In this document: one piece after another, positions 1-11,768 of the stretch
Layout of the letters: each line of letters opens with the position of its first letter
How positions within the stretch are numbered: position 1 is the first letter of the stretch
Origin: Petrosia ficiformis
Taxonomy: Eukaryota > Porifera > Demospongiae > Haplosclerida > Petrosiidae
Assembly (NCBI GenBank): GCA_947044365.1
Contig: OX345636.1
Location: forward strand, 15,549,115 to 15,613,114
Reading direction: 5' to 3'
Length of the DNA stretch: 64,000 bases
The notes under the pieces: generated by a model
What the model saw: only the letters and a program-made list of their open reading frames with translations
Databases searched by the model: none
Told to the model about the DNA's origin: nothing
Translations under genes and position numbers: made by a program

Positions 1-425
1 TTATTTCAACACGCAACAACATCTCAACTACAAGCCTTCTGGCCATCAGAAACAACCTCAGAGAGCCTAAATTTTAACTTTTCCCGAGAGAGGATATCCC
101 CACATCCCCCAGGAGCAGTGCAATTTGCATGATCGATTTGTTCCCCTTCCTTACAACAAATCCTGGATGAACTCAAACTAAGTATTTGTCTCCTCTTTGA
201 TATCACTTGTCCTTTGCCTTTTAAGGAAACATTAATTGACAAGGCATGTGTCCTATTTTCTCACAAGTGTTATATGCCTATCATATATATTGGGTGATAA
301 TCATATACTAATTAACTATACTGTAAAATTTAATGGGTTGTTTTAACACTTATTTGGTTACTTGAGTTCAATACAATATGAATAATATACTCCTAAGACT
401 ATGTAAATTAGTCTTTTTGTTATTA

Positions 426-1290
426 CCCTCGCCGCGTAGCGTAGGCGGAAGGGTACGGTAATCGTTTTGTCTGTGTGTCTGTGTGTGTGTGTGTTAGCAA
501 TTTTTCTGGAAAAATAAAAACATTGACATTTCAAAAGAGGTACTGGTAGACTTCAAATTATACAAGGAAAAAAAATAACGTAGGAATTCTTCTTAAACCT
601 TTCGGTTATAAAGTTATCACAATGTTTATAACTCACGATTACTGTTTCCAGACTTGAGAAGACTCGTGGAGGCATCTGGACACATCAAAACATAACTACT
701 CCTGTATCATGACTATCGCTAGCAAAGCACTACATAAAAGCAAACAAAATTTGGGTAGTGGTTGCTACAACATCGAGTACTGGCTCCAAGCATTCGCCAT
801 TACTTTCAAACTCCGCCTATTTCAATTTCAAGTCATGTGCTGTGCACGTTACTCGAACGTCAGCAGTTTTGAGGACCTGTCTATGCTGTCTTTGTGGAAT
901 ATTTCACAAGACGAATTGAGGATCTTTCTTTCTTCTTTCAGATAATACAGAGACTAAAATGTAAGACTTATAGTATAGACAAGGAAGAGACTAGTATAAT
1001 CATACTAAGTAATAAGTAGTGACATGTTAGTTTATATAATTTATATATATATATATATTATATATATATATCTATATCTATTATAATATTATTATAAAAA
1101 CTAACATGCCAGTACGGTTTTATAACTTAATATGTTTTATACACACTAAACAATCTGAAGTAAACATTCTCATTATTATATGACCATACAAACGAGCAAT
1201 GATAATTATAATCTTTTGGCATATTATATTTCGAAATTATAGTTTGTATTACCTTGCCACGTAGGCGAGGGTCCCGTCCCGACGGTATTC
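426..1290 (+). mobile_element. Nonautonomous repeat, CCCTCGCCGCGTAG family, copy 1
   Basis: This insertion in block A begins CCCTCGCCGCGTAGCG and ends GGGTCCCGTCCCGACGG followed by TATTC. Block A copy 3 near 51572-51585 lacks it, which defines the boundaries. ATTA occurs on both sides and may be a short target duplication. The same left and right ends bound 27005-27762. Inside are a (TG/TC)n stretch near 475-497 and an AT-rich microsatellite around 1040-1075. The open frame at 709-945 shows no recognisable domain. The two ends are only imperfect inverted repeats of each other, so the superfamily is unresolved. Confidence 0.7.
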
Positions 1291-2344
1291 ATTATACTGT
1301 AGGTAATGTTTAAAAATAGTAATTTATTTCTTGATTAGTATATGTACATGCCATATTAAGAACGGTATCAAAAATACAAACATAGTATATGTGCATGCAT
1401 GTTATAGGGACATAGCTCCAGTGGTATATCAAAGGTTACTATGGTAATGACCCACACACTATAGTAAAACGTACAGTAATTATGTATAATATGTGAAGGT
1501 GGTATCATCCCATGGAGCCAACTCTCACAAGATGATTGAGATCAACTCCCACAACTTTAATTTGTCATGTGATCAACTCTTGCCAGATCAACTCTTGCTA
1601 GAGCAAAAAAAAATGTATGAAGTTGAATATACATTACTTGTTGGGGCACTTTGAACTTCAAAGGGACGGTTCAAGTGACTATTTAGGGGAAGCGATGGAA
1701 TGTATTTTGACTACAAGAGTAATAATGTTGTAGGGATATTCCCTCATATGTTTCTAATTTATAATTTGTGTAACATTAAATCACTGTTCAATTAGTTGAT
1801 CTTGTGACAAGTTTATCTTGTTAGAGTTGATCTCATGACAAAATGTATTTGGGGGAGTTAATTTCATGAAAGTTGATCTCATGGGGTTGATTGTATATAC
1901 GTGGGTGATATTTGTAAGTGACTTAGATCATTTTAAATGAGAGCGATGGTTTCAACCTGATAAGAATATCTATAAAAAAATGAATTCCTATATATCATAC
2001 TATGGGCCATAGATGCACAACAGCTTTCTGTGCATTTGCCTAGCATCCTATAAAAAATTATAAATAGTATATTTTATTGAGACACCATGCATGTATATAT
2101 AATTATATAATAATTATATAATTATGTCAGGTATGGATAATAGTAGTAGGTAAAACTAATTTATAATTATAAATATATAGAATGAAATGTAAATTGATAT
2201 AGTTATAATCAAGTTTAGGCGTTTAAGCGATTATCAGTGCTTGACCACAGATTCATTTTGTTCTCTGCAAGGTTTTTGATACTCTGTATTAAATTTCTTT
2301 CATTTTATGTATAAACTGTCCATAATAAGTTTAATACTATGCAA

Positions 2345-2480
2345 ACAAGCGCCGTCGGGATGGGACCCTCGCCTACGTGGCAAAGTAATACAAACTATAT
2401 TTTTTTCTAAATATAAAATTATAATAATTATATGTCATTGCTCGTTTGTATGGTGACATAATGAAAATTCAGATGGTTTA
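2345..2480 (-). repeat. Inverted partial copy of the CCCTCGCC repeat end
   Basis: GGGACCCTCGCCTACGTGGC here is the reverse complement of the right end of the 426-1290 element. The similarity extends through the flanking AT-rich 100 bp (compare 1150-1290 in reverse). The same inverted piece sits in block A copies 2 and 3, near 33370 and 53215. It therefore predates the block duplication. Confidence 0.6.
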
Positions 2481-3429
2481 CTTATGTGTACGAAACATAT
2501 AAAGTAATAAAATTGTACTGCCATGTTAGTTCGTACAATAATATTACGATAGTTATACAAATTAACATGTCAGTATATACTTACAAAAATAATAAAAACA
2601 TTTTCAATAAACATGGAGGAAGATGTAGGGACGTCAAAACCCAAAAAGCATGTGAACAAGGTCGGGAGGTTGTTGTAGGACCTAAAATTCAACACACCTC
2701 GGAGCCTTGATTGATTGTATTACACACATACATAATTATATACACTAGATGAATGTAAAACATTGTGGGGGCGAAGTAGTACACGCCTATTAATTAGTTA
2801 AAGCTATTTCACCCCGCCTGGGGCCAAGTGGTCCCCGCGGGAGAAAAAGACGTACGTACGCAAGCAAGCAATCAATCAATCAAGCAAGATTCTCGACTAG
2901 TGTGGGGCTTCGCCCCAACTATGCAGCTGAATAATATAAAAATGGTGGTAAAATAATATGAAAACTTCATATAAGTCTGAAAAGCATCTGATTTTATTGC
3001 ACTTATCTGCTAATATTAACATAGATATATCTGAAAAAAGTCCAAAATGCATTAAAAATATCTGATTGACATATCTGCTATCTGAAATCTGTTTTCAGAC
3101 AATTACTTAATCTGAACTAATTAGATTAATTATATACATAATTATAATCTGATTAAGTATTACAAAACCTCTGATGTTTTCAGTTTATAATTTCTGTTAT
3201 CATGATCAAATTGTATAACAGTGCAGAATACCAAAGATTATTATCATCATGTTATACAACAACTAGGCTTTTCGTAATATTTTTGCATGTATGATATTGT
3301 TTTTAACAGCACTTTTAACTACGGAATTCCATGACGGTCAAATCAACACAAAAAAGTATTGACCCATATGGATTTAGATGAAACTTGGTAGTTGCATAGT
3401 TTCTATTGATACATTAACTTATAACGAGT

Positions 3430-4257
3430 TTTAGGACCATATATTACATTGTATGGTTTCTCAGTTACAACCAAACAAAGAGTATTTTCAGTTCACCTAC
3501 CATTATTTATAACTTTGACCACAATTATCTTTATCAGCTTCAATATCACTATTTTAACCTTATAAAATGCCCTTTCACGTAATTTATCACAAAATTGTAT
3601 CCCATACTTTTACGATCAAAGGTCATTGCTAGTGTACTGTTACTTACAAAAACAGATGTTTCATTCCAATCAAATGTTCTTTGGGTCTTTCTTTTTGATA
3701 AATTTCAATTTAGTGGGCCAAATTGTGCTAATGATAAGTGGTGATTTTTTTCTGTAATAATTATGAAGGATAGCTACCTTTGTAAATGTGACACAATAAA
3801 TACTCAAACTGGGCTTTTGTACGAATAAAAGTGATAAAGACATGTTCCAGGATGAATCAACTTCCTCATAAATGTATACAATTCAATGCAAGGACAGGCA
3901 ACAATCATGATCTAAGAATGTTTAGAGAAGGGATGACCTTTGACCGAAAATTGAGATATATCAAATTATAGTGAACTGCAGCTGACAAAGGTGATGACGT
4001 CTTAAGTTATAGCTGATTAAGTAATGGTAGGTGAAAATAACTGAAAATTAACAAATACTGGACTCCCTGTAAATGGAAGCCATACAATGTATAGTTCTAA
4101 AACGCATTATAGGTTAGAAACTATGCAACTGTCCAAATCCATAAAGGTCAATATTTTTTTGGTGTTGATAGAATGACATAACTACATAATTATATATATA
4201 ATTATAATTATGATTCAAATTTAATCATTTATAAATGAAATTATGCATGCTTAATAG
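3430..4257. other. Noncoding AT-rich stretch
   Basis: No gene is seen. A palindromic relationship links 3350-3500 with 4050-4180: both carry variants of the phrase around AACTATGCAACT / AGTTGCATAGTTTC in opposite orientation, so this is probably a decayed inverted-repeat element. The part before about 3420 has a counterpart near 54140-54230. Confidence 0.4.
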
Positions 4258-4937
4258 TATTTGTGTTACATCATAAACACCATGTAGATGCAATTCCAAT
4301 CTCACGAGAGAAAGACGAGCAACCATTGGAAAGTGCAATTGAAAGAGTTTCATTGTCTAAACACTATGTAGTGAGGTCATACTGCAATCCAAACAGTGGC
4401 AAGGAACAGACAAAGAAACCTGATTTTCCTGAATGCAATTACTTAGAAATTTTAAAAAGATCAGTAACTCAGCAGTATAATGAGGCAGCTAAGAAAGTAG
4501 AACAATTTTATGTCAATGTGGAAGAGACTTTGAAAAATGAGCAGGCAAAGGTAAGAGAAGCTGTAGTTAAGCATCAAATTAAAACTGAGGAGTTCTACCG
4601 AAATCTGGACATAGATATAAAAAGTCAGTTGGATACTGCTCGTGAGTGTGAATCCCAATTAACTAATGCTTTAGAGAGGCTAAAATCAGGTGATTCCTCA
4701 GCACTAGCTGTCATTGAAGAAAATCAAGACAGGATCACATCTTTAGAAAAAGAGAATGTTAGACTGGAACTCTGTGTTCAAAGGGAAGACAGTGAGATTC
4801 CTAAGTCATCAGAAAGTTTGTCAACCAGTCATCGTGTTCAGGAAGATCTAAAGAACTTATTAAAAATAGAAATTAACACAAAACAGACCAGTAACAATAA
4901 TCCAGATGATGTTGATGATACTTACACACTAATTTAA
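4258..4937 (+). CDS. Coiled-coil protein, probable terminal exon (copy 1)
   Basis: The open frame ends at TAA (4935-4937), giving about 225 residues. I do not recognise the family. The middle, roughly residues 70-170, is rich in E, K, Q and L with heptad-like spacing and is probably a coiled coil. The last 30 residues are acidic and Asn-rich. A paralogue at 37345-37927 aligns over nearly the whole length and keeps the same frame despite many substitutions, which supports real coding. Both copies open after an AG dinucleotide (TTAATAG here, TATATAG there) with no ATG, so this is more likely a last exon than a whole gene. The upstream exons are not visible. The relation to the neighbouring NHL and Death-domain genes is unknown. 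Confidence 0.55.
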
Positions 4938-5500
4938 CACTATACAGTAAATAATTATTAAAATAATGTTTATGAATTTTATTTATGAATTTTATTTTAT
5001 GTGGAAAGCCACCTCAATGGTCTTCAGCCCCTCTTAATTTCACTTAGCTGTCTCCTCCCATGTTCTTTAATGTTAGATTTCAACAAGCTTAGCTAGAGTG
5101 AGGTAAGTTGATGAAATGTGAAAGTAGGGAGGTTTTTATAGGTTCAGTGCTAAAAGTCTCTTATTGAGTTGGAGGTTGCCTGAGATAGCTACTGGTTTGG
5201 GATTTAACTTGTAAATGCTTCAAGATGACCATCTTTATCACGATAGTTTGAATAATAAAGTAATGCTAAGTAATAATAGGCAAAAACAAGTGTATATAGA
5301 GAAAAAAACATCTCTATATAAAATATATATACTTTGGAAATATTACTCGTTGAATACAGTGTGCTACTCATCCTTCAGACTTCTGGCAACGCTGTACCCA
5401 ACTCGGAATATTTCCCGACATATGTGCAATAATATAATTATGCATGTATATATATAAACATACATCAAACCCGTGGGAAAACAATCATAGGGATGGCCCT
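4938..5500. other. Noncoding spacer
   Basis: I see no gene here. The first 100 bp continue the similarity with the region after 38030. The open frame at 5215-5457 has no supporting similarity. Confidence 0.4.
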
Positions 5501-5710
5501 ACAAATCATAAAAATAGGCAGCGGAGTAACCTGTTAACTGGGGGAAACCTTGCATGGGCAGAGCTATGTGCTGACACCAATGCCACATTATCACAATGGC
5601 AATGGAGCTGCCAATGGGGACCCCATGCAGAGAGCTGCTGCTGCTACTATACATATACCAGTTTTTATGGCCCGTAGGGCCATCCCTATAATTGCTTTCC
5701 ACGGGGTTTA

Positions 5711-5751
<41 letters not shown>

Positions 5752-6330
5752 TGTGTCACTTGCGCGACTATGCGCTGTATACGTAGTTAAGGAACTTGTT
5801 TTTGTAGCTGTTTTTTCTTCTTGTCTGTCTGGTGGCAACTGCATTTGAATCCAGGCTGGGGCCATGATGACATCACATTCCCATGAGCCTGAGGCATCTT
5901 GACAGTATGTAGTGGGCTGTGAATGGTGCCACCATGTGGCTGATTCCATTCCACTTCTCTAGAAAAATATTCAACAACTGGAGGTCTGTACTAGCTAGTG
6001 CATTCAGCCTTACGTTCTTCGAGGAAGGTACGGCCTGAGTCAGTGAGAGAAGCAATATGATTGAGGGACCCAATCAGTGACTGAAGCTTATGCTTTGTGC
6101 ATGATCCTGTATATATAACAATTAATGATACCTTTAACTCAATGGGATCTACTAGAGCACAATCGTTGAGGTCTTGCCAGCCTTCTGGCAAAGAGTACAG
6201 GGGCTTTGATGGTAAAGTACTGCCCAACATAAAGAAAAATAGCAGTGACAGGCTTAATTCTACCCAATCTGCTTCTGGATTGGCAGCAGCCTTGGAGTGG
6301 AACACATAGTTATACATCTTCCAGCCAACC
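5500..6330 (-). mobile_element. DIRS-like retroelement fragment (RNase H region), degraded
   Basis: On the minus strand, overlapping frames read in order: a segment with SLIGSLNHIASL and GRTFLEE (around 6070-6010), a WNIFLEKWNGIS segment (around 5975-5935) and a DASGSWE segment (around 5895). This is the order seen in the RNase H part of DIRS-type elements. The 13742-14563 fragment repeats it with different lesions. The frame changes several times, so nothing here is functional. A (TA)n microsatellite lies inside. Assignment to DIRS rather than gypsy rests on recalled motif layout. Confidence 0.55.
5711..5748. repeat. (TA)n microsatellite
   Basis: An uninterrupted TA dinucleotide run. It lies inside the retroelement fragment and creates the Tyr-Ile repeat open frames on the minus strand, which are not genes. 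Confidence 0.95.
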
Positions 6331-6371
6331 CCTCCAAACTGACTGCATGGCCTCTTGTGCAGTGTACCTTT

Positions 6372-6866
6372 AAGGTAGTACTAGGGAGTGGGCGGATGCA
6401 ACTCCAATCACTTTCAAAATAGAGCCGTTTTCTGAAAATTCATTTTACTTTTATAGTTACAAGAGGCTGAAGAAAGCTGAATTCTGTAGCTTTTCACTGA
6501 AACCATAAAATCTACCTTTCTAGACACTATCAAACTCCGATTTTTCTCAGAGAGCAACTACAGTTACCCCGCTATTGTTTCCCACCCACCGCCCCCTCCA
6601 CCAAGCTTTGTTTCTGAAAATAAACTATCAGTGAAAACATTTAGGCCCAATAATTATACCCCCGGGTGGGTGTGGCTTCCAAAAGATACAAAATTGAACC
6701 AGATTGTAAAAATGGACATTTTATATATGTTTTATCAATTCCAGGACCCTATAAAGGGGATTAGAAGATATTAAGGTTGCTATTACACCAGGCTAGAGTC
6801 ATATTATATAATATTCTATTTTGAAACTGATTGGAGTCGCATCCGCCCACTCCCTAGTACCACCTT
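6372..6866. mobile_element. MITE with AAGGTGGTACTAGGG-type termini, copy 1
   Basis: The left end AAGGTAGTACTAGGGAGTGG is mirrored by the right end near 6838-6866 (CCACTCCCTAGTACCACCTT). The interior is shared with 35630-36248 and 59032-59633. Several interior stretches are conserved as open frames across copies, but the DNA is conserved in all frames, so coding is not supported. Confidence 0.75.
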
Positions 6867-7262
6867 AGAGTCATATTATATAATATTCTATTTTGAAACT
6901 GATTGGACTCCAATCAGTTTCAAAATAGAATATTATATAATATGACTCTAACCTGGTGTAATAGCAACCTTCATATCTTCTGATCAGCTTTATATTGTCC
7001 TGTAATTGAAGAAATATGGTTAAAATCGCCATTTTTCCAATCACAATAAGTACAAAACCAAGAAAGCCACGCCCACCGATCATGGCGTGCACCAAGTACA
7101 ATGTATTTTGAGAAAACAGATAGAGCCGTTTTCTGAAAATTCATTTTACTTTTATAGTTTCAAGAGGCTGAAGAAAGCTGAATTTTGTAGCTTTTCACTG
7201 AAACCATAAAATTTACCTTTCTAGGCACTATCAAACTCCGATCTTTCTCAGAGAGCAACTAC
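6867..7262. mobile_element. Second, inverted partial copy of the same MITE
   Basis: It abuts the previous copy. 6868-6948 is a near-perfect palindrome around GACTCCAATCAGTTTC. The sequence then continues with the interior of the family up to the AGAGAGCAACTAC phrase. The outer terminus is missing, so this is a truncated or rearranged copy. Confidence 0.6.
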
Positions 7263-7560
7263 TTGATCTTTTTCCAAATACTTAGGATATATTACCCAAG
7301 ATAGCTTTTGTGTTGGAGGCTGTGGCATATATATTGGACTAATTGTATATAGTCTATTAAATCATATCATATCATATCTAAGCAACACGTCAGAAATCTC
7401 ACATCACCTCAACCCCGTAAAGACATCCATGATTGTTCAAAGGCTGAATCTTAACTCATGTCCTCGACAGAAAGGTTATTTAGTATCAGCATTCGTTGTT
7501 TGTTTAAGTCTGCTGACGATATATTGTAATTTTGATCATAGTTTAGAATCCGTTTTATGT
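7263..7560. other. Noncoding spacer upstream of the gypsy remnant
   Basis: No gene is seen. The stretch might include a decayed leader of the Ty3/gypsy element that follows, but no long terminal repeat pair could be identified. Confidence 0.3.
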
Positions 7561-9990
7561 TGATAGATTAGTTTTTGGTGTTAATGATATTCATATACTT
7601 CTTGAAGATCATGATTTGACATTTGAGACAGCCCTCAAGTTATCTGTAGCGATGGAATCAGCTGACAGGGAGACTTGTGAAGTTCTAAACTCTACTTCTC
7701 TATTAATTTTCTTAAAAAAGGAAATCAAAGCCTCAAAACTCGACTTTTTTAATTTTCTTCCTCCCTCACTTGTTATAGGTGTAAGGGATCACATACTGGA
7801 ATGCATTGTCAATTCAGAGACTCGGAATGTCATTATGGCCACATGAAGAGATATATTGCTGAAGTTTGCGGAAGTAAAAGACCTAATGCTAGAAATAGCA
7901 TGAGTAATTCACATCAGCATACTTATCAATTACGACTCCACAAAGAAGCTCGTTGAGAGTTTTGATGGATACTTTCATACATTATTCCAGTTAGGAAGCA
8001 GTTCTTCAAGCCCATGATGGTGGAGAAGCAGCAACCTCTTCAGATGCAGATAGATACAGGTGCTTCTGTTTTTACTATCAGTTATACAACATATTCCTCA
8101 CTCTGGAATAATCCGCCTACATTAAACTCATCCAAGTGAAAATACGAACATACACAAGAGAAGAGATCAAAGTTCTAGGAACAATCACTCCCTAACTGCC
8201 TAACAAGAGGAACGATAAGGAATTGTCTCTGCTCGTCATTGAAGTTGATGGAACTCCTCACATCGACTGTGACTGATTACAGCACATCATATTTGACTGG
8301 AAAGAAATTTACAACTTTCAGCCAGTACATTTGAATGTACACCATCTATTCCATACGTATTCCAATGTTTTTCATTCAGAACAAGGAACTTTTTGCGGTA
8401 TTACTGCTGACATACATATGGATTGTGAAGCCCAGCAAAGATTTCATAAGGCAAGAACAGTACCTTGCATGCATATTGAAAGATAAGATTGAGCGAGACC
8501 TAAATAGTCTTGTCGCTCTGGGAGTAATTCAACCTGTGGAATCATTTATATAGATGGGCTACACCCATTGTTCCAGTAGTCAAAAAGGACAAAAGTGTTA
8601 AGATCTGTGGGAATTACAAACTAGTAATAGCTAATCGAGTCTGTACTGTAGATTTGTACCCTTTACCAAGGATTAAGCATCTTTTCACTTCATTGTCAGG
8701 TAGAAAGATATTCACTAAATTAGATCACTCTGAAGCCTATTTGCAAGTGCTTCTTGGAGAAGAATTTAAGTCCCTGACTACCATATATACTCATAAAGGG
8801 TGGTTCCTGTACAATTGTATTCACTAGCCATTTTTTAGAGGGTTGTGGATAACCTTCTTCAAGGACTGAAACATGTCACAGCATACATAGATGACATTGT
8901 TGTTACCAGCTCAACAGATGAAGAACATCTAAAGAATCTAGAAGAATTCATTTTCTATGTTTGGTTTCACCAATCAATATATAATTGTTTTCATAATAAC
9001 TAAACGTTTCGGTAGTTACACAACTACCTTCATCAGTGTCAGGTAGACATCAGGTAGTAGTCCTTTTTCTCTATTCAGAGCACCTTCCTCTATATGCTCT
9101 GAATACAGAAAAAGGACTACTGCCTGATGTCTACCTGACACTGCAATCCAGTCACAAGTTTGACACACAACCAAATGCGTGTGACACAGAACAGTGCGTG
9201 TGATCTCTACAACATCATGCATGCTCCTTAGTATCTTGTACAGTCTAATGTAGTATAATTATATAAATATATAGTAGAATGTTTTTTGTAATTATTATTA
9301 TACCACTGATGAAGGTAGTTGTATAACTATCAAACGTTTGGTTATTATAAAAACAATTATTGATTGGTGAAAGCAAACATAGAACAATGGATATTACACT
9401 ACCCAATCACATTCAATCTAGAAGAAGTTTTTAATCGTCTCAGCACTGCAGGACCTCATCTCAAGATGGACAAATGTTGTTTCTTTGCCAAACAGGTGGA
9501 ATACTGGGTCATCTCATTGATGAACATGGTCTGCATCCTACTCCTACAAAAGTCAAAACTATTTTGGAAGTATGCGCTCCACACAATGTGTCTGAATTGA
9601 GGTATTTTCTAGGCCTTCTAAACTATTATAGAAAATTCCTACCTAATCTGTCCTATGAAATATGTCATATCTATTACCTTTTACAGAACTCTACTCCATG
9701 GAAATGGGGATCTGAACAAGAAAAGTCATTCAAGAGAGCAAAGGACTTGCTGAGCTCTCCTACTATTGGTAAATTATGATCACAAAAGGAGCTACTATTA
9801 GCATGTGGTGCCTCAGCATATGGCCTGGGAGCTGTTGAACCTTGTCTCTGACTTAAAAAAATACTCACAACTAGACATGGAAGCCCTAGCTATAATTTTT
9901 GGTGTTACTAGGTTTCACCAGTATTTGTATGGTATGGTAGAATTTGTGGTTTATTACTGTGGTCAATCGTTATTACAATTAATGATGTAC
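7560..9990 (+). mobile_element. Degraded Ty3/gypsy-type retrotransposon (gag-pol remnant)
   Basis: Pieces appear in canonical order with many frameshifts and stops. A gag tail with a degenerate zinc knuckle (Cys pair from 7771) comes first. An aspartic protease motif DTGAS is at 8053-8067. Reverse transcriptase segments run from about 8470 to 8946, including the YIDD active site at 8884-8895. After a 468-bp insertion, the connection and RNase H domains continue from 9415 to about 9985; YSQLDMEALAII, near 9872, is typical of the RNase H. No integrase and no terminal repeats were found. The element is an old, nonfunctional copy. Confidence 0.85.
8947..9414. mobile_element. Foldback-like element inserted in the gypsy reverse transcriptase
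   Basis: A 12-bp direct repeat, AATCTAGAAGAA, lies on both sides (8935-8946 and 9415-9426), and the gypsy frame resumes across it. Inside, about 75-bp inverted repeats face each other (8953-9038 and 9300-9384, with the phrase CAACTACCTTCATCAGTG). A second nested hairpin occupies 9036-9142. The right inverted repeat stops 30 bp short of the direct repeat, so the exact terminus is uncertain. No coding region is seen. Confidence 0.8.
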
Positions 9991-9996
9991 TAACAC

Positions 9997-10607
9997 GTGG
10001 CTTCTATAATAATTATATTTCTTAAAATTAATATCAAAAATGAAGAGACAGATGATAAACCTCTTGTTACTACTTACCACTTGGACTATCATTCTCTTAC
10101 TGTTGAAGCTCCCTTGGCAAAAAACACGTTGTCTAGAGTTCTCGAATTATCAGAGACTAGTGATGCTCTTAAAGAACTAGCACCCTTGAAATCAGCGTTT
10201 CCAACAGTAGTAAAACTCTTGCAACTGGCTATGACGATCTCTGTCACTTCTGTAAAATGTGAGCGTACCTTTTCCACGTAAAAACTTACCTGAGGTCTAC
10301 CACGACAGAGGAGCGTTTAGCAAATCTTGCTGTTCTTTCCATTGAGAGAGATATCACTAATGCGCTTAACCTTGATGAAGTTGTGAGTGAATTTTCACAG
10401 AGTTGTAGACGAATCGTACTTGCTTAATAACTGCTTATCCGTCTAATTACAATTATTATTTCAACATAATTATAAATCAATTAAAAACGAATTACTCAAT
10501 AACAGACACGCTCTCATGAATATTAATGACAAAAACCGATTTTTCGCTGCGCGCTTTGCGCGCCAACATTTTGTTTTTACTTGTGCCCGTACATGGCTAC
10601 GCCACTG
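9997..10607 (+). mobile_element. hAT transposon, C-terminal transposase and right end only
   Basis: The frame at about 10010-10281 reads as the hAT C-terminal dimerisation region, with FPTVVKLLQLAMTISVTSVKCERTFS. It breaks at a TAA (10279-10281) and continues in another frame from 10282 to about 10428 (KTYLRSTTTEERLANLAVLS), so at least one indel is present. The 3' end GGCTACGCCACTG at 10595-10607 is the reverse complement of a CAGTGGCGTAGCC hAT terminus. The 5' part of the element is missing. Confidence 0.8.
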
Positions 10608-11340
10608 CCTGAATCTCTGCTAAAATTATAAAGACAACTTGTCTTCATAAACACATAGCTTTTGATATCTAGTGTTTTTATGACTACCAACATCTTCTAG
10701 ATGGCCAAAGATTGTCGTTAAGGTAGAGAACCGGCGAGTGGCAAAACTGGCAAAATCTTCATCATATTATTATTATTATTATTAATATTATTTTCCAGAC
10801 ACATCATTTTTGTTTGTTTGTTGAACTATCACAATGATTCTAGCACCATTCCAGTTGCATTTATAGTAAAATTCTGGTCTTAAAGTATTGAGATGATATT
10901 TTTATATACTATTAAAGAAGACAGTCTCAACGACTACAAAGATTTGATCTCAAATTGGACGCCATTTTCCTAATTGGAATTTAATTATGCACAGCGCATT
11001 TGTATACTCAGAACATGGAAGCTGAAAAAGTGGAAGTGCTCAGAATCGTAATAACATTTGTGAGCAAATACATTCTTATAATAATGAATATAATGATTAT
11101 TAATATTAAAGCAATTGTATAATAATATTGTATGCTATGATAACCATTGGAATACTGAATGGTTGACACAGTGACTGACACTATTTCTTGTAGGACTGCA
11201 GACAGTTCTGTAAGTGAAATAAAATGATAATCAATACATAAATACAAAAGACTGACCTTCATTGATGAACACATTTTAATGCATTTTTGATTGCATGATT
11301 TCATAATGATATTATATAGTATTTCTGCAATCTACAAAAA
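10608..11340. repeat. Noncoding spacer with a dispersed repeat
   Basis: No gene is seen. About 10660-10990 is present in reverse orientation at 34140-34450, sharing the phrases TGGCCAAAGATTGTCGTTAA and TTGGACGCCATTTT. A short (ATT)n run lies near 10765-10790. The open frame at 11008-11304 has no recognisable similarity. Confidence 0.6.
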
Positions 11341-11369
11341 AATAATCACACCATTCAGAAAAAACAAAA

Positions 11370-11672
11370 ATAATAAAAAACATTTTCAATAAAAGTGAAA
11401 GAAGATGTAGGGATGTCAAAACCCAAAAAGCAGGCAAACAAGGTTGGGAAGCTAACATAGGATCCAAAATTAAACAAACCACTTCCATATAACCACAGCT
11501 CTTTGTATTTTGTTTTAAAGCGGTGTAAGTACTTATGTAGGGTTATATGGAAGTGGTTTGTTTAATTTTGGATCCTATGTTAGCTTCCCAACCTTAAGCT
11601 TGTTTGCCTGCTTTTTGGGTTTTGACATCCCTACATCTTCTTTCACTTTTATTGAAAATGTTTTTTATTATT
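11370..11672. repeat. Long foldback (hairpin) repeat
   Basis: The left arm 11370-11494 and right arm 11541-11672 are near-perfect inverted repeats, with a spacer of about 46 bp. Single arms occur in block A at 2575-2695, 33590-33720 and 53445-53530. This marks a mobile foldback family. Confidence 0.9.
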
Positions 11673-11768
11673 CTTGTGATATTAGTTATGTAATAAAATC
11701 AAACATTTTGAGGAAGTGGAAGTTGATCCTCTTGTTGTGAATGCAGTGTTAAATACCCATGTACTTTT

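Larger units (their letters stand above)
1..3430. repeat. Block A, copy 1 (segmental duplicate)
   Basis: This noncoding AT-rich stretch is nearly identical to 51154-54236 and more loosely similar to 32033-33720. Collinear landmarks are the CCCCAGGAGCAGTGCAATTT stretch, the GTGATCAACTCTTGCCAGAT stretch and the GGATGGGACCCTCGCCTACG stretch. Copy 1 differs from copy 3 by an extra insertion at 426-1290 and lacks the insertion found at 51691-52276. I see no coding region in it; the short open frames are not conserved as protein. It is probably part of a tandemly duplicated unit. Confidence 0.85.

Noticed and set aside
709..945. 78-codon open frame in the 426-1290 repeat, and its analogue at 27261-27575
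   Set aside because: The two copies do not preserve a common protein; similarity is at the DNA level only.
2820..2935. Possible tRNA-derived SINE head (GCCTGGGGCCAAGTGG)
   Set aside because: No convincing A and B box pair or cloverleaf could be read by eye; the counterpart near 53640 is only part of the block A duplicate.
5499..5949. Open frames with Tyr-Ile runs
   Set aside because: They are translations of the (TA)n microsatellite joined to retroelement debris.
10531..10560. GC-rich GCGCGCTTTGCGCGC palindrome as an independent regulatory site
   Set aside because: It lies within the 3' end of the hAT remnant and is better explained as its subterminal sequence.
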